A DNA stretch of 64,000 nt from Saprospiraceae bacterium (lineage in GTDB: Bacteria > Bacteroidota > Bacteroidia > Chitinophagales > Saprospiraceae): assembly GCA_028282725.1 (NCBI GenBank), contig JANQHF010000036.1:1-64000 (forward strand), read 5' to 3'. The first letter of the stretch is position 1, and the number at the start of each line of letters is the position of its first letter. Under the pieces are notes generated by a model. It was given only the letters and a program-made list of their open reading frames with translations. It ran no database searches and was not told the DNA's origin. This document shows, one piece after another, positions 46,401 to 55,181 of the stretch. The translations under genes and the position numbers were made by a program.

Positions 46401-47910
46401 TTCGACACTCGAGAAAATACTGCTCAGGCCTTTATTGTCACTACGCGAAATCAAATTCAACTACAGTGAAGATCTGTCTACCATCATTCCGGGTTATACC
46501 AAAATTCCTAAATTCTTCGGTCTGACAGGAGGTGATCCCGGATGGGGATTTGTGTTGGGCTTTCAACCTAATATCGATGCGAATAATCCCAACAGCTTTT
46601 TTAATCAAAGGGTTTTCAACCGGTCTTCAGAGGACCGTATCATTACAACAAGTATTCTTCAAAATCAGCAAGTTATCCAGAATAATTCACAGAGTTATGA
46701 TGCAGATATAGAAATTGAGCCTTGGAATGGATTCAGTATCGACGTAGATTTTAGTAAACGTTATGTGGAAAATCATTCAGAGTATTTCATCAATACTGCT
46801 CAATCGGGAGACCCGGTATTCCAACAATTGACTAAAAGGGACTTTGGAAGTTATGAGATTACCTTCATTGCACTGAATACGCTTTTTGATTCTGACATAG
46901 ACGGATTATTTGATCGATTTGATGCCTATCGTCAGACCATATCCGCGCGTCTTCCGAATAATACGACAGCACCTCATAGCAAGGACATTGGCTACCAGGA
47001 AGGATATGGTCGACAGCATGTTGATGTCTTGATTCCAGCCTTTATAGCCGCCTATACGAATCAGGATCCCAACGCCGTGGAATTGGATTTCAGAAAACAA
47101 ATCAGTGGGAGAGGATTTATACCAAAGCCCAACTGGAATCTTCGATACAACGGCTTGTCCAAGTTACCTGTATTCAAAGATCTGTTTTCGAATATAACTG
47201 TCAGTCACAGCTATAAGAATACCCTGAATGTCAATACATACCAGACCGATCTTCAATTTGATAATGAGGATCCATACTTTATAGATCCGGAACAATCTAA
47301 CGCGAATTATTTCGCCAGATTTGAAGTTCCGGAAATTATTATCAACGAAGCCTTTCAACCCATCATAGGATTGGACTTCAAGACACACGGTGATCTTTCG
47401 ATGAATGCCGAGTATGCCAAATCGCGAAATTTAAGACTTTCAACAAGCCTTGCTCAACTGACGGAAACCAGGAGTACTTCCTACACTTTAGGTTTAGGCT
47501 GGGTGTTTCAGGACGTGAACATTGGATTTCTTACAGGTAAAAAGAAACGGAGACAAAGACGAAACCAGGATGAGGATGATGCCGAGGAAGCGGAAGAACC
47601 TGAACCGACTTCTCGACGAGGATTGAATAGCGGTGGGGTTAACCAGGAAGCAAATAAACTTGAATTTATTTTCAACATGCAATACAGGGATGACGTGTCC
47701 TTTATCCATGAATTGGGTGATGGAAGCTCTAAGGAACCTACCCGGGGAACCAAGACGTTCACAATGGCACCTCAGATTAACTATGATGTCAATAAGAACT
47801 TCATTCTTTCTTTCTTCCTGGAATATTCGCGTACACGGCCATATCTTTCGACCTCCTATCCCATAACCAATATCAATGGAGGTCTTACTGCCAGATTTGT
47901 CCTGGATTAG
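40495..47910 (+). CDS. sprA: T9SS outer-membrane translocon SprA (SOV)
   Basis: 2471 residues, the size of the 36-strand SprA barrel through which T9SS cargo leaves the cell. The N-terminus has a hydrophobic signal segment (MIISRIVYLIALFSFFIS). Early on NINMGVDGKIGDKLNLGFNYN and GDINFALPGQLIQGQQNLFG match the SprA/SOV family, and a large set of alternating beta-strands covers the rest (GALSIP-like NLSAEVAALKPG, VWVNELRLRGLDNRGGVAAL, FSASYSFSRTRHKDE). It ends with a barrel strand (NINGGLTARFVLD). Two highly charged low-complexity segments sit in predicted loops near residues 1940-1965 and 2348-2375. It lies 163 bp after ruvA and 43 bp before an M1 peptidase. A likely local cargo is the S74 protein at the left end. 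Confidence 0.95.
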   Translation: MIISRIVYLIALFSFFISKATSPLLGTGVPGPLDHIHAAAPSPDTIPIQDRYTDFITTEYENPFDILPSIIEQDVKYDFNTGQYIVTEKIGDNYYRTPTYLTMSEYLEWQKKKQEEDYFRKLAGIKSKDFTRSLQLDPMSEIDVEALLVDRLFGGTDVEIKPTGNIDLTFGFFYQDVQNPNIPAETQTQFGFPDFDMDINMGVDGKIGDKLNLGFNYNTQATFDFDNKLNLGYGSELFDEDDIIKTIEAGDINFALPGQLIQGQQNLFGLKTELQFGKFWLTAVASQSRSEKESISLENGKLIQEFELRPDDYDENRHFFISHYNRDIFESALQNIPQVRSLMRITNIEVWVTNDQNNDLTNATMVAAIDFLGESDITRFSDPDTRWQPKIMVPDHGDIDGRRLPSNQNSDLFRELVNDESARGIDEVSTVLKSGRYGLKQTRDFEVQNMRKLNTNEYTYHPELGYISLNQRLRPNQVLGVSFEYTYTLNGDEVYKVGEMTNESTRGGINNQNIPEPENVIFVKMLKSTNQVPGIPQWDLMMKNVYPLSTSQLTEEDFRLDIFFEDNETATLKRFIPEAGFRSIPLLNLFQLDRLNAYGDPQEDGIFDFVPGISVNTRTGSIIFPVLEPFGNSLLDLLDGNQELFDKYGYPELYDNTITQARQTLNKNRFLIKGQVKSNISSEISLGAFNIPQGSVTVRAGSQILREGIDYDIDYGIGRIKILNESFLQQGVPIDVSFEDQGLFNLQQKTMFGLRGEFRFNENFTLGATYMRLFERPFTQKVNIGEDPINNRMFGLDLNLTADAPGITKFVDKLPLISTDAPSSINLSAEVAALKPGHSKAINIPEENDGVVSLDDFEGANSGIPLGSRPNLWSLASPNRAVGVGDTATYNNNLLSGVNRALINWYVVDDRRLTGGDDPNSYSRRILQTELFERELDVSQLPDLRTFDITYYPEERGPYNFDLPEGILLPRDPDGRQRRSAGIDYDEASDRILLKDPETRWAGIMRYIPNNDFEAANYEYIEFWMLNPFMDTDEVEHDIGESGQIRIHLGNVSEDILRDNIQFYENAIPTEDERIPIKRTAWGNIPLSIPNVKGFDLVFQEDQDLGLDGLTDEQEREKFADYVTAIENAFRTGIEDVSNDNFVSYLDDRFNSEVNLLERYKDYNNPQGNAPTQQQRIGLGNPVPDAEDLNDNRSLETNEAYYEFAIVLNNANGEIARSNDDFITDVRTTRNPATNREEKWYRYQIPIMTAGNPIGDIEGFRSIQFIRMLTSGFTNPKTFRLAEFELVRNQWRRLELDESCTVGNNDIEFVVNEVGIQENGRRAPFRYVLPKGIKQERIFSTFSNILQDENSLALRTEGLPDSCEVMISKLTRLDMRRFERLQMFVHGEERINQLEDGDLSVFVRIGKDFTNNYYEYELPVVFSDLDNANAFVNMDGDFTDLEAYSEEIWRSENFIDFPLELFTDVKRERNFNNVSNQSVYTLSTGNPENPSAKVKIKGNPSLGLVKGMVIGIRNTSNMEEPVSAEIWVNELRLRGLDNRGGVAALARADIQLADFGNVTASFNYNSIGWGQIDQQLQERSLERIIEYDVATNLELGKLFPSDWGIRAPFYYQYAKSSSTPEFDPLELDLTKDQLLENPNLTENQRQDIIERQADVTTISTFNLTNVRKERTGQGTPKPWDISNFSASYSFSRTRHKDEIIKEEVIDDQRGELVYSYNASPKTIQPFKNLNVKALRFIKEINFNPIPNSFLFNTQMQRYKSSRQFRLPDPAEGFEYVFDDQRFNWTRNYSLSWDLAKSLKLNFDASATAVVDELKQVGVAPTAEERRWEDVNGEDFTQQVESDPGFVNRYRNENLRNFGRMKLYTQGVSLSYTIPFKYFPGLDWITAQAQYNGDYTWNAASLTALELGNVIQNSQRRSIRSTFDFEKLYEKIGYFKKLEGKRTRSSRSRRGSSRDGGEEEQQSRRSERPASTLEKILLRPLLSLREIKFNYSEDLSTIIPGYTKIPKFFGLTGGDPGWGFVLGFQPNIDANNPNSFFNQRVFNRSSEDRIITTSILQNQQVIQNNSQSYDADIEIEPWNGFSIDVDFSKRYVENHSEYFINTAQSGDPVFQQLTKRDFGSYEITFIALNTLFDSDIDGLFDRFDAYRQTISARLPNNTTAPHSKDIGYQEGYGRQHVDVLIPAFIAAYTNQDPNAVELDFRKQISGRGFIPKPNWNLRYNGLSKLPVFKDLFSNITVSHSYKNTLNVNTYQTDLQFDNEDPYFIDPEQSNANYFARFEVPEIIINEAFQPIIGLDFKTHGDLSMNAEYAKSRNLRLSTSLAQLTETRSTSYTLGLGWVFQDVNIGFLTGKKKRRQRRNQDEDDAEEAEEPEPTSRRGLNSGGVNQEANKLEFIFNMQYRDDVSFIHELGDGSSKEPTRGTKTFTMAPQINYDVNKNFILSFFLEYSRTRPYLSTSYPITNINGGLTARFVLD

Positions 47911-47953
47911 CTTCTGCATTGGAGCCTTCCATATCTAAACTGTAATTTTGAGC

Positions 47954-49597
47954 ATGATCAGATTTTCCTTTCGTTTTCTATTCAGTATTGTTTTCTACTT
48001 CAGCGTGATATCAATGCTAATTTCTCAATATACCTACCAGGACACTCTGCGCGGATCGATCGGACCGGAGCGTGTATGGTGGGATCTGACACATTATCAT
48101 TTGGATATTGAAGTCAATCCCGGAGATTCGACAATCTCAGGAAGCAATACGATCTCTTATGATGTTCTTGAAGAGAATAATGTTCTGCAAATTGATCTCC
48201 AATCTCCACTAAAGATTAATAGGGTCGTTCAGAATGGCTTGCAGCTGAATATCAGTTCTGATGGGAATGCTCATTTCATACATCTGGATGAACCGCAAAT
48301 CCCCGGTCACAGAAACGAGTTGACCGTCTACTATTCAGGAAAACCTCATGTTGCTATCAGGGCACCCTGGGATGGTGGTATCAGTTGGAAGTATGATCAT
48401 AACGGCAATCCATTTGTCGCATCCTCTTGCCAGGGGATCGGAGCGAGTATTTGGTGGCCATGTAAGGATCACATGTACGATGAACCGGACAGTATGATGA
48501 TCAGTGTGACAACGCCGTCAAACCTCATGAATATATCCAATGGACAACTGGTGTCCCGGGAAGCTGTATCTGCCAACAAAGTGCGATATTCCTGGAAAGT
48601 CAATAACCCGATCAATAATTATGGAGTAAATCTTAGCATTGGTGATTATGTGCATTTTGGGGAGATATATCAAGGTCTCAATGGTCCTCTGAAACTGGAC
48701 TACTATGTCTTGAGGGACAATCTCGAAAAGGCGAAGTCACAATTCCGTGAAGTTCCATTGATGATGGAAGCTTTTGAACATTGGTTTGGACCTTATCCAT
48801 TCTATGAAGATGGATTCAAATTAATAGAGGTTCCCTACCTGGGCATGGAGCACCAGAGTGCGGTAACCTATGGCAATGGGTACCAGAATGGATATTTAGG
48901 AAGGGATCTGAGCGGTACTGGCTGGGGGCTCAAATTTGATTTTATCATCATTCATGAGGCAGGACACGAGTGGTTTGCGAACAATATTACCTACCGGGAT
49001 ATAGCCGATATGTGGATTCATGAATCCTTCACGGCATATTCGGAATGTCTCTATCTCGAATACTTCCACGGAAAAGAAGCAGGGGCAGAATACGTAATCG
49101 GGACCAGGAGAAACATCATGAACGATCGACCCATCATCGGGGAATATGGAGTAAATGCAAGGGGCTCCGGGGACATGTACTATAAGGGATCCAATATGCT
49201 GCATACTTTGCGCCAGATAGTGAACGACGACGAAAAATGGAAGAACCTTCTTGTTGAGTTGAATCATGAATTTTTTCATCAGACAGTTACCACTGATCAA
49301 ATTGAAGGATATATGGAAGAGTTTTTGGGAATTTCACTTCAACCCTTTTTTGATCAGTATTTGCGATCGGCCACGATCCCGATATTGTCATACGGTGTTC
49401 AGGAAGAAAGACTTTTTTACCGGTGGATCAATGCCAAGCCGGGTCTCGAAATACCCGTAAAAATATTTATCGATGATGAGCCTATTTGGATTACCGTAGG
49501 GAATAATATGAGATCGAAAAAACTAGAATCAAATCCTGAAGACATCCGGATGGATAAAAACTTCTATATGGGATCTATGGATATATTCGGAAACTAA
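47954..49597 (+). CDS. Secreted M1-family zinc metallopeptidase
   Basis: About 547 residues from the ATG at 47954; a TTG two codons earlier is ignored. A signal peptide (ending SMLISQY) is followed by the N-terminal beta-sandwich (HYHLDIEVNPGDSTISGSNTIS). Near residue 297, LGMEHQSAVTYGNGY replaces the exopeptidase motif GAMEN. The zinc site HEAGHEWF at about 334, with WIHESFTAYSE 18 residues on, is intact. The protein stops shortly after the catalytic domain, so it lacks the C-terminal helical domain of long M1 aminopeptidases and resembles the shorter Bacteroidota forms. It probably trims peptides from the N-terminus in the periplasm. A TAATTTTG box at 47943-47950 overlaps the start region and may be coincidental. 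Confidence 0.92.
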   Translation: MIRFSFRFLFSIVFYFSVISMLISQYTYQDTLRGSIGPERVWWDLTHYHLDIEVNPGDSTISGSNTISYDVLEENNVLQIDLQSPLKINRVVQNGLQLNISSDGNAHFIHLDEPQIPGHRNELTVYYSGKPHVAIRAPWDGGISWKYDHNGNPFVASSCQGIGASIWWPCKDHMYDEPDSMMISVTTPSNLMNISNGQLVSREAVSANKVRYSWKVNNPINNYGVNLSIGDYVHFGEIYQGLNGPLKLDYYVLRDNLEKAKSQFREVPLMMEAFEHWFGPYPFYEDGFKLIEVPYLGMEHQSAVTYGNGYQNGYLGRDLSGTGWGLKFDFIIIHEAGHEWFANNITYRDIADMWIHESFTAYSECLYLEYFHGKEAGAEYVIGTRRNIMNDRPIIGEYGVNARGSGDMYYKGSNMLHTLRQIVNDDEKWKNLLVELNHEFFHQTVTTDQIEGYMEEFLGISLQPFFDQYLRSATIPILSYGVQEERLFYRWINAKPGLEIPVKIFIDDEPIWITVGNNMRSKKLESNPEDIRMDKNFYMGSMDIFGN

Positions 49598-50208
49598 CCC
49601 GGATGTGACCTCCCTCTCTTATTCAAATAATAATGCCACAACAGGTAGGAAGCCGCTGTTCTGAACGGTTGCCAACTTTTTGATCGGTCCAGTACCTGTT
49701 GGTTATTCTCAAGTTGCCAAAGTTCCTTCACCGTGTTATTTAATGCTATATCACCCGGCGGAAATATATCGGTATGTTGCAGTGCAAACATTAGGTAAAC
49801 ATTGGCTGTCCACGGACCGATCCCCTTTACCCTGGTAAGCATTTCAAGACATTCTTTGCTGCTCATTCGTGTCGTGGATGCAAGGTTTAAATCGCCATCG
49901 ATGATGGACCGTGACAAGGCTAACAGATAAGTTGCTTTTTGTCGGCTTATTGTAGCGCGTTTCATCGTGTCGGCATCGAGACGGAGTATTTGTTCTGGGG
50001 TGAAGGAATCGACACATGCCTCTAATTTGAAGAAAGCGGCCCTTGCGGATTCCAGTGAAACTTGTTGCTCCAGGATAATCTTGCACAATGTTTCAAAGCC
50101 TGGTGGCCTGGACCATGAAGGAGGAAGTCCGTATAGATTCAGTATATTTTGAAAGTTAGAATCGATTCGGCTCAAATGGTCAAGGGCGTGTTGATTGATG
50201 ATGCTCAT
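49594..50208 (-). CDS. AlkA-like DNA-3-methyladenine glycosylase
   Basis: 204 residues, the compact catalytic core of the HhH-GPD superfamily. Motifs are FETLCKIILEQQVSLESARA (Gln-rich helix at the active site), the helix-hairpin-helix LTRVKGIGPWTANVYLMFAL and the catalytic Asp in IFPPGDIALNNTV. There is no iron-sulfur cluster Cys set, which separates it from Nth/MutY. It removes alkylated bases in the first step of base-excision repair. It lacks the N-terminal domain of E. coli AlkA, which is common in other bacteria. Its stop overlaps the M1 stop by 4 bp (convergent). Confidence 0.9.
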   Translation of the reverse strand: MSIINQHALDHLSRIDSNFQNILNLYGLPPSWSRPPGFETLCKIILEQQVSLESARAAFFKLEACVDSFTPEQILRLDADTMKRATISRQKATYLLALSRSIIDGDLNLASTTRMSSKECLEMLTRVKGIGPWTANVYLMFALQHTDIFPPGDIALNNTVKELWQLENNQQVLDRSKSWQPFRTAASYLLWHYYLNKRGRSHPG

Positions 50209-50273
50209 GTGTATTGTTCTTAATTATTTAGTTAAGGCTCTATATCTTACATATTACACTATTTATTAATTTG

Positions 50274-50281
50274 TAATTTTG
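50274..50281 (+). promoter_or_regulatory. Candidate -7 box of the TMTC-like/GH3 operon
   Basis: TAATTTTG matches TAnnTTTG and ends 18 bp before the TTG start at 50299. No clear TTTG -33 box lies at the expected distance, but the surrounding DNA is very AT-rich. Confidence 0.45.
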
Positions 50282-50298
50282 TTTGATAATTAAGAAGC

Positions 50299-52248
50299 TT
50301 GTCTGCTTTCTCCAACAGCGTATATACCTTGCCAAAATTTTTCCAGGGAAAGTTCATTCCGGAAGTATGCATCTTTTTGTTGTCCATTTTGATATATACA
50401 AATACACTCACTCATGAGTTTACCCAGGATGATGCAATTGTAATATATGATAATATCTATGTCAAAAAGGGCTGGTCAGGAATAGTCGAAATTTTTGGAA
50501 ATGATTCTTTCAGTGGGTTTTTTCAGGGACAGGACAAGTCCATGCTTGTGTCCGGAGGACGATATCGTCCATTAACTATAGCATTCTTTGCCATCATCTA
50601 TGAAGTCGTAAATGATGCTCCATTTCTTTATCATTTGATCAATATTGTCTTTTACGGACTATTATGTTTATTGATATATAAGTGTATCCTGCAGGCCAGA
50701 ACCCGATGGAAAACAGAAAAGCTGGGATTCTTTGCATTCATTGCCGCAATTGTCTTTGCCGTTCATCCGATACACACCGAAGTCGTAGCTAACGTTAAAG
50801 GGCTTGATGAGATCTTCAGCCTGATTTTCTCACTGTTGGCCCTGTCTGTCGGGTTTAAATACAACAAATCCGGAAAAATGATATGGATGGTAATGATGGC
50901 TTTGTTTTTTGCAATGGCCTTGCTGTCAAAGGAAGGTGCTATCGCATTTCTGATCATAATTCCGGTAACCCTTTACTACTTCACGAGGAAAAAAAGTAGA
51001 AGAAGTACTCTTTTGTCTTTAGCCAGCCTTTCGATTGTATTTGTAATTTATTGGGTAATCCGAACCAATATCGTGGGTTCTCATTTCGGTACTCTCTCAA
51101 CTGAAATGATGAATAATCCGTTTATCAAGCTTCACAACGGAGCCTATGTAGCTTTTGATGCCAATGAAAAGTGGTCTTCGATTGTATATGGTTTAGGAAA
51201 GTACATACAATTACTAGTATTTCCACATCCCCTGACTCACGATTATTATCCTCGTCATTTTCCGGTTATGACGGTTACGGATCCTTCAGTCATTGTATCC
51301 TTGATCATGAATGGAGCACTTGTTGTGATCGGTATACTTGGAATGCGAAAGAGATCTCTGATCACTTATTGTATCTTCTTTTTCTATTGTACAATTGGAT
51401 TAACATCTAATGTCCTGTTTCCCATCGGAACACATCTTTCCGAACGATTTTTATTTACTCCTTCCTTATCAGTTGCACTATTACTCGCTCTGTTCATTGT
51501 GCAATCGCGTCCAAAAGAATCCTACAGAAAAATCTCCTCAACTATCTTTCTGATTATAGTTGTTTTAGCGGGATTCAAAACGATTACTCGCAGCCAGGTC
51601 TGGAAAAATGACTACACCTTATTTACCAATGATGTACGGATCTCCAAGAATAGTGCAAAAGTCAGAAATGCGGCAGGAGGAGCATTGTTGACGCGTTCGA
51701 TAAATACAGAAGATGCCAATCAAAAAAATATATTGATCAATGAAGCCATATTGCATTTGAAAGAGGCCACAAGGATACATCCCAATTATAAAGAGGCTCA
51801 TCTCCTCATGGGTAATGGATACAGCTATTTAAAGTCATATGACGAATCAATCAATAGTTATGAAAATGCCCTTAGAGTCAATCCTAATTATAATGAAGCC
51901 GGTAATAATTTGCTGATTACGCTTCAAAATGCGGCCAGAGAAGCTGGAGAAATTCATAAGAATTATAGAAATGCGATTTCATATTTAGAAAAAGCATTAA
52001 CGCTTGATTCAAAAAACTTTCAAACGATTTCTCTCCTGGGAACGGCACACGGTAGCGACGGGAATCACCGGAAGGCCATTCAATATTTTGAACAAGCCAT
52101 TGAAATCAACCCGAACATTGCGAATACCTATATTAATTTGGGATTGGCACAGCTGAACATGGGTCTTGAAGATGATGCCCAGATCAACTTTCAGATAGCC
52201 GCAGAGATCGATCCTAATTCAATAAAACGATTGCAAGGTGGAAATTAG
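50299..52248 (+). CDS. TMTC-like GT-C membrane protein with TPR repeats
   Basis: 649 residues with a TTG start. The N-terminal two thirds (about 20-420) contain ten or more membrane helices. The acidic loop after the first helix (HEFTQDDAIVIYDNIYVKKG), the GGRYRPLTIAFFAIIYEV segment and VFAVHPIHTEVVANVKGLDE match the TMTC/DUF1736-type, GT-C-fold mannosyltransferase-like family, in which the DD pair binds the lipid-linked donor. The C-terminal 170 residues hold about four TPR motifs (HPNYKEAHLLMGNGYSYLK, NPNYNEAGNNLL, AIQYFEQAIEINPNIANTYI). It may glycosylate exported proteins, which is inference. Its stop lies inside the GTG-started GH3 gene (11-bp overlap), so both are one operon. Confidence 0.8.
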   Translation: MSAFSNSVYTLPKFFQGKFIPEVCIFLLSILIYTNTLTHEFTQDDAIVIYDNIYVKKGWSGIVEIFGNDSFSGFFQGQDKSMLVSGGRYRPLTIAFFAIIYEVVNDAPFLYHLINIVFYGLLCLLIYKCILQARTRWKTEKLGFFAFIAAIVFAVHPIHTEVVANVKGLDEIFSLIFSLLALSVGFKYNKSGKMIWMVMMALFFAMALLSKEGAIAFLIIIPVTLYYFTRKKSRRSTLLSLASLSIVFVIYWVIRTNIVGSHFGTLSTEMMNNPFIKLHNGAYVAFDANEKWSSIVYGLGKYIQLLVFPHPLTHDYYPRHFPVMTVTDPSVIVSLIMNGALVVIGILGMRKRSLITYCIFFFYCTIGLTSNVLFPIGTHLSERFLFTPSLSVALLLALFIVQSRPKESYRKISSTIFLIIVVLAGFKTITRSQVWKNDYTLFTNDVRISKNSAKVRNAAGGALLTRSINTEDANQKNILINEAILHLKEATRIHPNYKEAHLLMGNGYSYLKSYDESINSYENALRVNPNYNEAGNNLLITLQNAAREAGEIHKNYRNAISYLEKALTLDSKNFQTISLLGTAHGSDGNHRKAIQYFEQAIEINPNIANTYINLGLAQLNMGLEDDAQINFQIAAEIDPNSIKRLQGGN

Positions 52249-55159
52249 AAATTGTAAAATACTGCTCTGTACAATTCTTGTCCTTGTATTTTCAAATTTG
52301 ACAGGACAGCAAAGAGACAAAGAAGTCTGGCTTGATTCGGTGATGGCCAGTATGAGTACTGAGGAAAAAATTGGCCAAATCTTTACGATCAGAGCATTTT
52401 CAAAGGAAGATCCTGATCACATTCGGAACGTCAAAGAGCAAATAGATAAGTATCATATCGGCGGGATTTGTTTCTTTCAGGGAAATCCCGAAAAGCAGGC
52501 CCAATTGGTTAATGAGTACCAGGAGATGTCCAAATTTCCATTGTTGATCAGCATTGACGGTGAATGGGGCATGGGTATGCGGTTTCCCGGGGATGCAATC
52601 AGCTTTCCCAAGCAACTTACGATAGGAGCGATCAACGATCATCAGCTGATCTATCTCATGGGAAAGGAGATTGGAAGACAATGCAGGCTGACAGGAGTCC
52701 AAATGAATTTTGCACCAGTTGTCGATATCAACAGCAACAGTGCGAATCCCGTAATCAACATTCGTTCATTCGGTGAAGATCGGTTTAATGTTTCTGCCAA
52801 GGCATACGCATATATGAAAGGTATGCAAGATGCCGGAATCCTGTCCTGTGCCAAGCATTTTCCAGGCCATGGTGATACCGATGTGGATTCTCATCACGAT
52901 TTGCCCGTCATTTCGCATCAGAAACGGAGGTTGGACAGTATTGAGCTTTTCCCGTTTAATACACTCATTCGACAGGGAATCAATTCAATTATGGTAGCGC
53001 ATCTTCAAATCCCGGTTCTTGACGACAGACCGAATCGACCAACGACTGTCTCCGAGAATGTCGTTCAGAAATTATTGCGGGAGGAGATGAATTTTAACGG
53101 CTTAATTTTTACTGACGCCATGGAGATGAAAGGTGTAACAAAGTACTTTGAACCCGGGGAAGCTGACCTGGCTGCCTTTCTTGCAGGCAATGATGTCATT
53201 TTACTTCCTGAAAATATCCATGAAGCCGTTGCCAAAGTTGTGCGCGCTGTCGAAGCAGGAATCATCACTTCAGATCGTCTCGATGAAAGTGTACGCAGGA
53301 TCATCAGTGCCAAATATGATCTCGGACTGCACGTGAATAGAGGATGGGCATCACAGCAAAATCTGACAGAGGAACTCAACTCCAAAAATGCACAGGTCAT
53401 TAAGGCACGGATCTATGAAAAGGCAATGACCCTGGTTTCAAATGAGGAAGGAACGTTGCCGCTCAGGGAGCTTTCAGGGAGGACCTTCGCAAGCGTAAGT
53501 CTTGGTGCTTCGGGATTGACCACATTTCAAAAAAGAATGCATTCCTATACGAATGTGGCCCATAAGGTCATCAGTAAAAGTGCCAGTCCCGCAAAATATG
53601 CTGAGATTTCTGAGCAAGTGGTAAAGAAGGATGTCGTCCTCATTTCGCTACATGGCATGAGCCGGCATGCATCCCGGAATTTCGGATTGACGGATGACCA
53701 GGTAAATTTTATCAAGACATTGTCGGGTAAGACAAAGGTGATATTGACATTATTCGGATCTCCCTATGCACTGAGATATTTTGAGGACGTTCCGACAACA
53801 CTGGTTGCTTATGAAGAGGACCCCCTTGCCCAGGAAGCGGCAGCCCAGGCCATCTTTGGGGCTTATGATATTACAGGTAGACTTCCTGTGAGTGCCTCCT
53901 CGGGATTTAGGGTGGATCATGGCATCAATTTACCCGGGTTAAACAGGATTGGCTATTCCATTCCTGAAGCAGTAGGGTTGCATTCCGATACGTTGAAAAA
54001 CATCGAAAAGCTTGCCCTTGAACTCATCGAAGAAAAAGCTGCACCCGGATGCCAGATCCTCGTTGCAAAAGACAATAAAATCGTATTTCACAAGTCCTTC
54101 GGTCATCATACTTATGAACGCAAAACTTCCGTGCAGAAAGATGACATATACGATGTGGCTTCTCTGACCAAAATTCTTGCGTCGACGGTCAGTATTATGC
54201 ACCTGCAGGACCAGGGTCTCATGAATTTAAATGACCCTATTGCGAAATTTATACCGGGGGAAGATACAACGAATAAAGCGTCGCTAATCTATGAAGATAT
54301 GATGGCACATGTCAGCGGCTTGCCGGGATGGATTCCATTTTATATTAACACTCTTGATACGGAAAAGACCAATTTACCTTCTTCGGCATACTACAGTCAA
54401 AGCCTGACGGATGGATTTGAAATACGGGTGACCCCAAATCTTTATTTGAGGACAGATTATCGGGATACCATTTGGCGCAAAATATTTTCTTCTTCCTTAA
54501 GGACGACTAACAACTATCGATATAGCGATTTGTCTTTTTACATCATCAACAGGACCATCCAGAATATTACAGGAGGCGAAGTGGATGCTTATGCCGAAAA
54601 AAACTTTTACCGGCCGATGGGCCTCCGGAGGACGCTCTTTAATCCGCACCGGTTGTTTGATGAAAGTCTCATTCCGCCTTCAGAGCATGATCAGTATTGG
54701 AGAAATGCTGTGATCCGGGGCACAGTACATGATATGGGTGCAGCCATGCTCGGTGGTGTCAGTGGTCATGCGGGATTGTTTTCCAATAGTCTTGAAATAG
54801 CTATCGTTATGCAAATGTTATTGAATGAGGGCTATTATGGTGGCATACAATACATCAAACCCAATACTGTACGCTATTACACTCAACGGCACTGGCGTTC
54901 ATCCCGGAGAGGCATTGGATTTGATATGAAGGAGCTGAATCCTGAAAGAAGTCTGAATATGTCCGAAAAAGCCAGCAGACACACCTTCGGTCATACTGGA
55001 TTTACGGGTACAGCTGCCTATGCAGACCCGGACTATAATATCGTTTACGTCTTCTTGTCCAACCGAACATTCCCTTCAATGAAGAACAACAAACTGGGGA
55101 AAGAAGAATATCGATCGCGCATTCAATCCGTTATATATGATGCCTTAATGATCCGGTAA
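52238..55159 (+). CDS. NagZ-type GH3 fused to a beta-lactamase-like serine hydrolase
   Basis: 973 residues with a GTG start overlapping the previous gene. A signal peptide (ending NLTGQQ) leads to a GH3 N-terminal domain. The NagZ signature KHFPGHGDTDVDSHHDLP lies at about residue 206, with the His/Asp acid-base dyad, and the nucleophile Asp is in IFTDAMEMKG near 292. A GH3 C-terminal domain follows. From about 590 comes a class-C beta-lactamase/DD-peptidase-type domain: SLTK (SxxK) near 642, YSD near 763 and HTG near 922. The fusion is known in Bacteroidota and points to turnover of peptidoglycan GlcNAc-anhydroMurNAc material in the periplasm; the serine-hydrolase half could be an esterase or amidase. 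It stands between the TMTC-like and LolC/E-like genes. Confidence 0.92.
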   Translation: MEIRNCKILLCTILVLVFSNLTGQQRDKEVWLDSVMASMSTEEKIGQIFTIRAFSKEDPDHIRNVKEQIDKYHIGGICFFQGNPEKQAQLVNEYQEMSKFPLLISIDGEWGMGMRFPGDAISFPKQLTIGAINDHQLIYLMGKEIGRQCRLTGVQMNFAPVVDINSNSANPVINIRSFGEDRFNVSAKAYAYMKGMQDAGILSCAKHFPGHGDTDVDSHHDLPVISHQKRRLDSIELFPFNTLIRQGINSIMVAHLQIPVLDDRPNRPTTVSENVVQKLLREEMNFNGLIFTDAMEMKGVTKYFEPGEADLAAFLAGNDVILLPENIHEAVAKVVRAVEAGIITSDRLDESVRRIISAKYDLGLHVNRGWASQQNLTEELNSKNAQVIKARIYEKAMTLVSNEEGTLPLRELSGRTFASVSLGASGLTTFQKRMHSYTNVAHKVISKSASPAKYAEISEQVVKKDVVLISLHGMSRHASRNFGLTDDQVNFIKTLSGKTKVILTLFGSPYALRYFEDVPTTLVAYEEDPLAQEAAAQAIFGAYDITGRLPVSASSGFRVDHGINLPGLNRIGYSIPEAVGLHSDTLKNIEKLALELIEEKAAPGCQILVAKDNKIVFHKSFGHHTYERKTSVQKDDIYDVASLTKILASTVSIMHLQDQGLMNLNDPIAKFIPGEDTTNKASLIYEDMMAHVSGLPGWIPFYINTLDTEKTNLPSSAYYSQSLTDGFEIRVTPNLYLRTDYRDTIWRKIFSSSLRTTNNYRYSDLSFYIINRTIQNITGGEVDAYAEKNFYRPMGLRRTLFNPHRLFDESLIPPSEHDQYWRNAVIRGTVHDMGAAMLGGVSGHAGLFSNSLEIAIVMQMLLNEGYYGGIQYIKPNTVRYYTQRHWRSSRRGIGFDMKELNPERSLNMSEKASRHTFGHTGFTGTAAYADPDYNIVYVFLSNRTFPSMKNNKLGKEEYRSRIQSVIYDALMIR

Positions 55160-55181
55160 TTGGTTATCATTGAGCACTGAG

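Noticed and set aside
47943..47950. TAATTTTG as promoter of the M1 peptidase gene
   Set aside because: It fits the -7 consensus with a TTG about 20 bp upstream, but it is only 3 bp from the ATG, so the transcript would begin at or inside the start codon.
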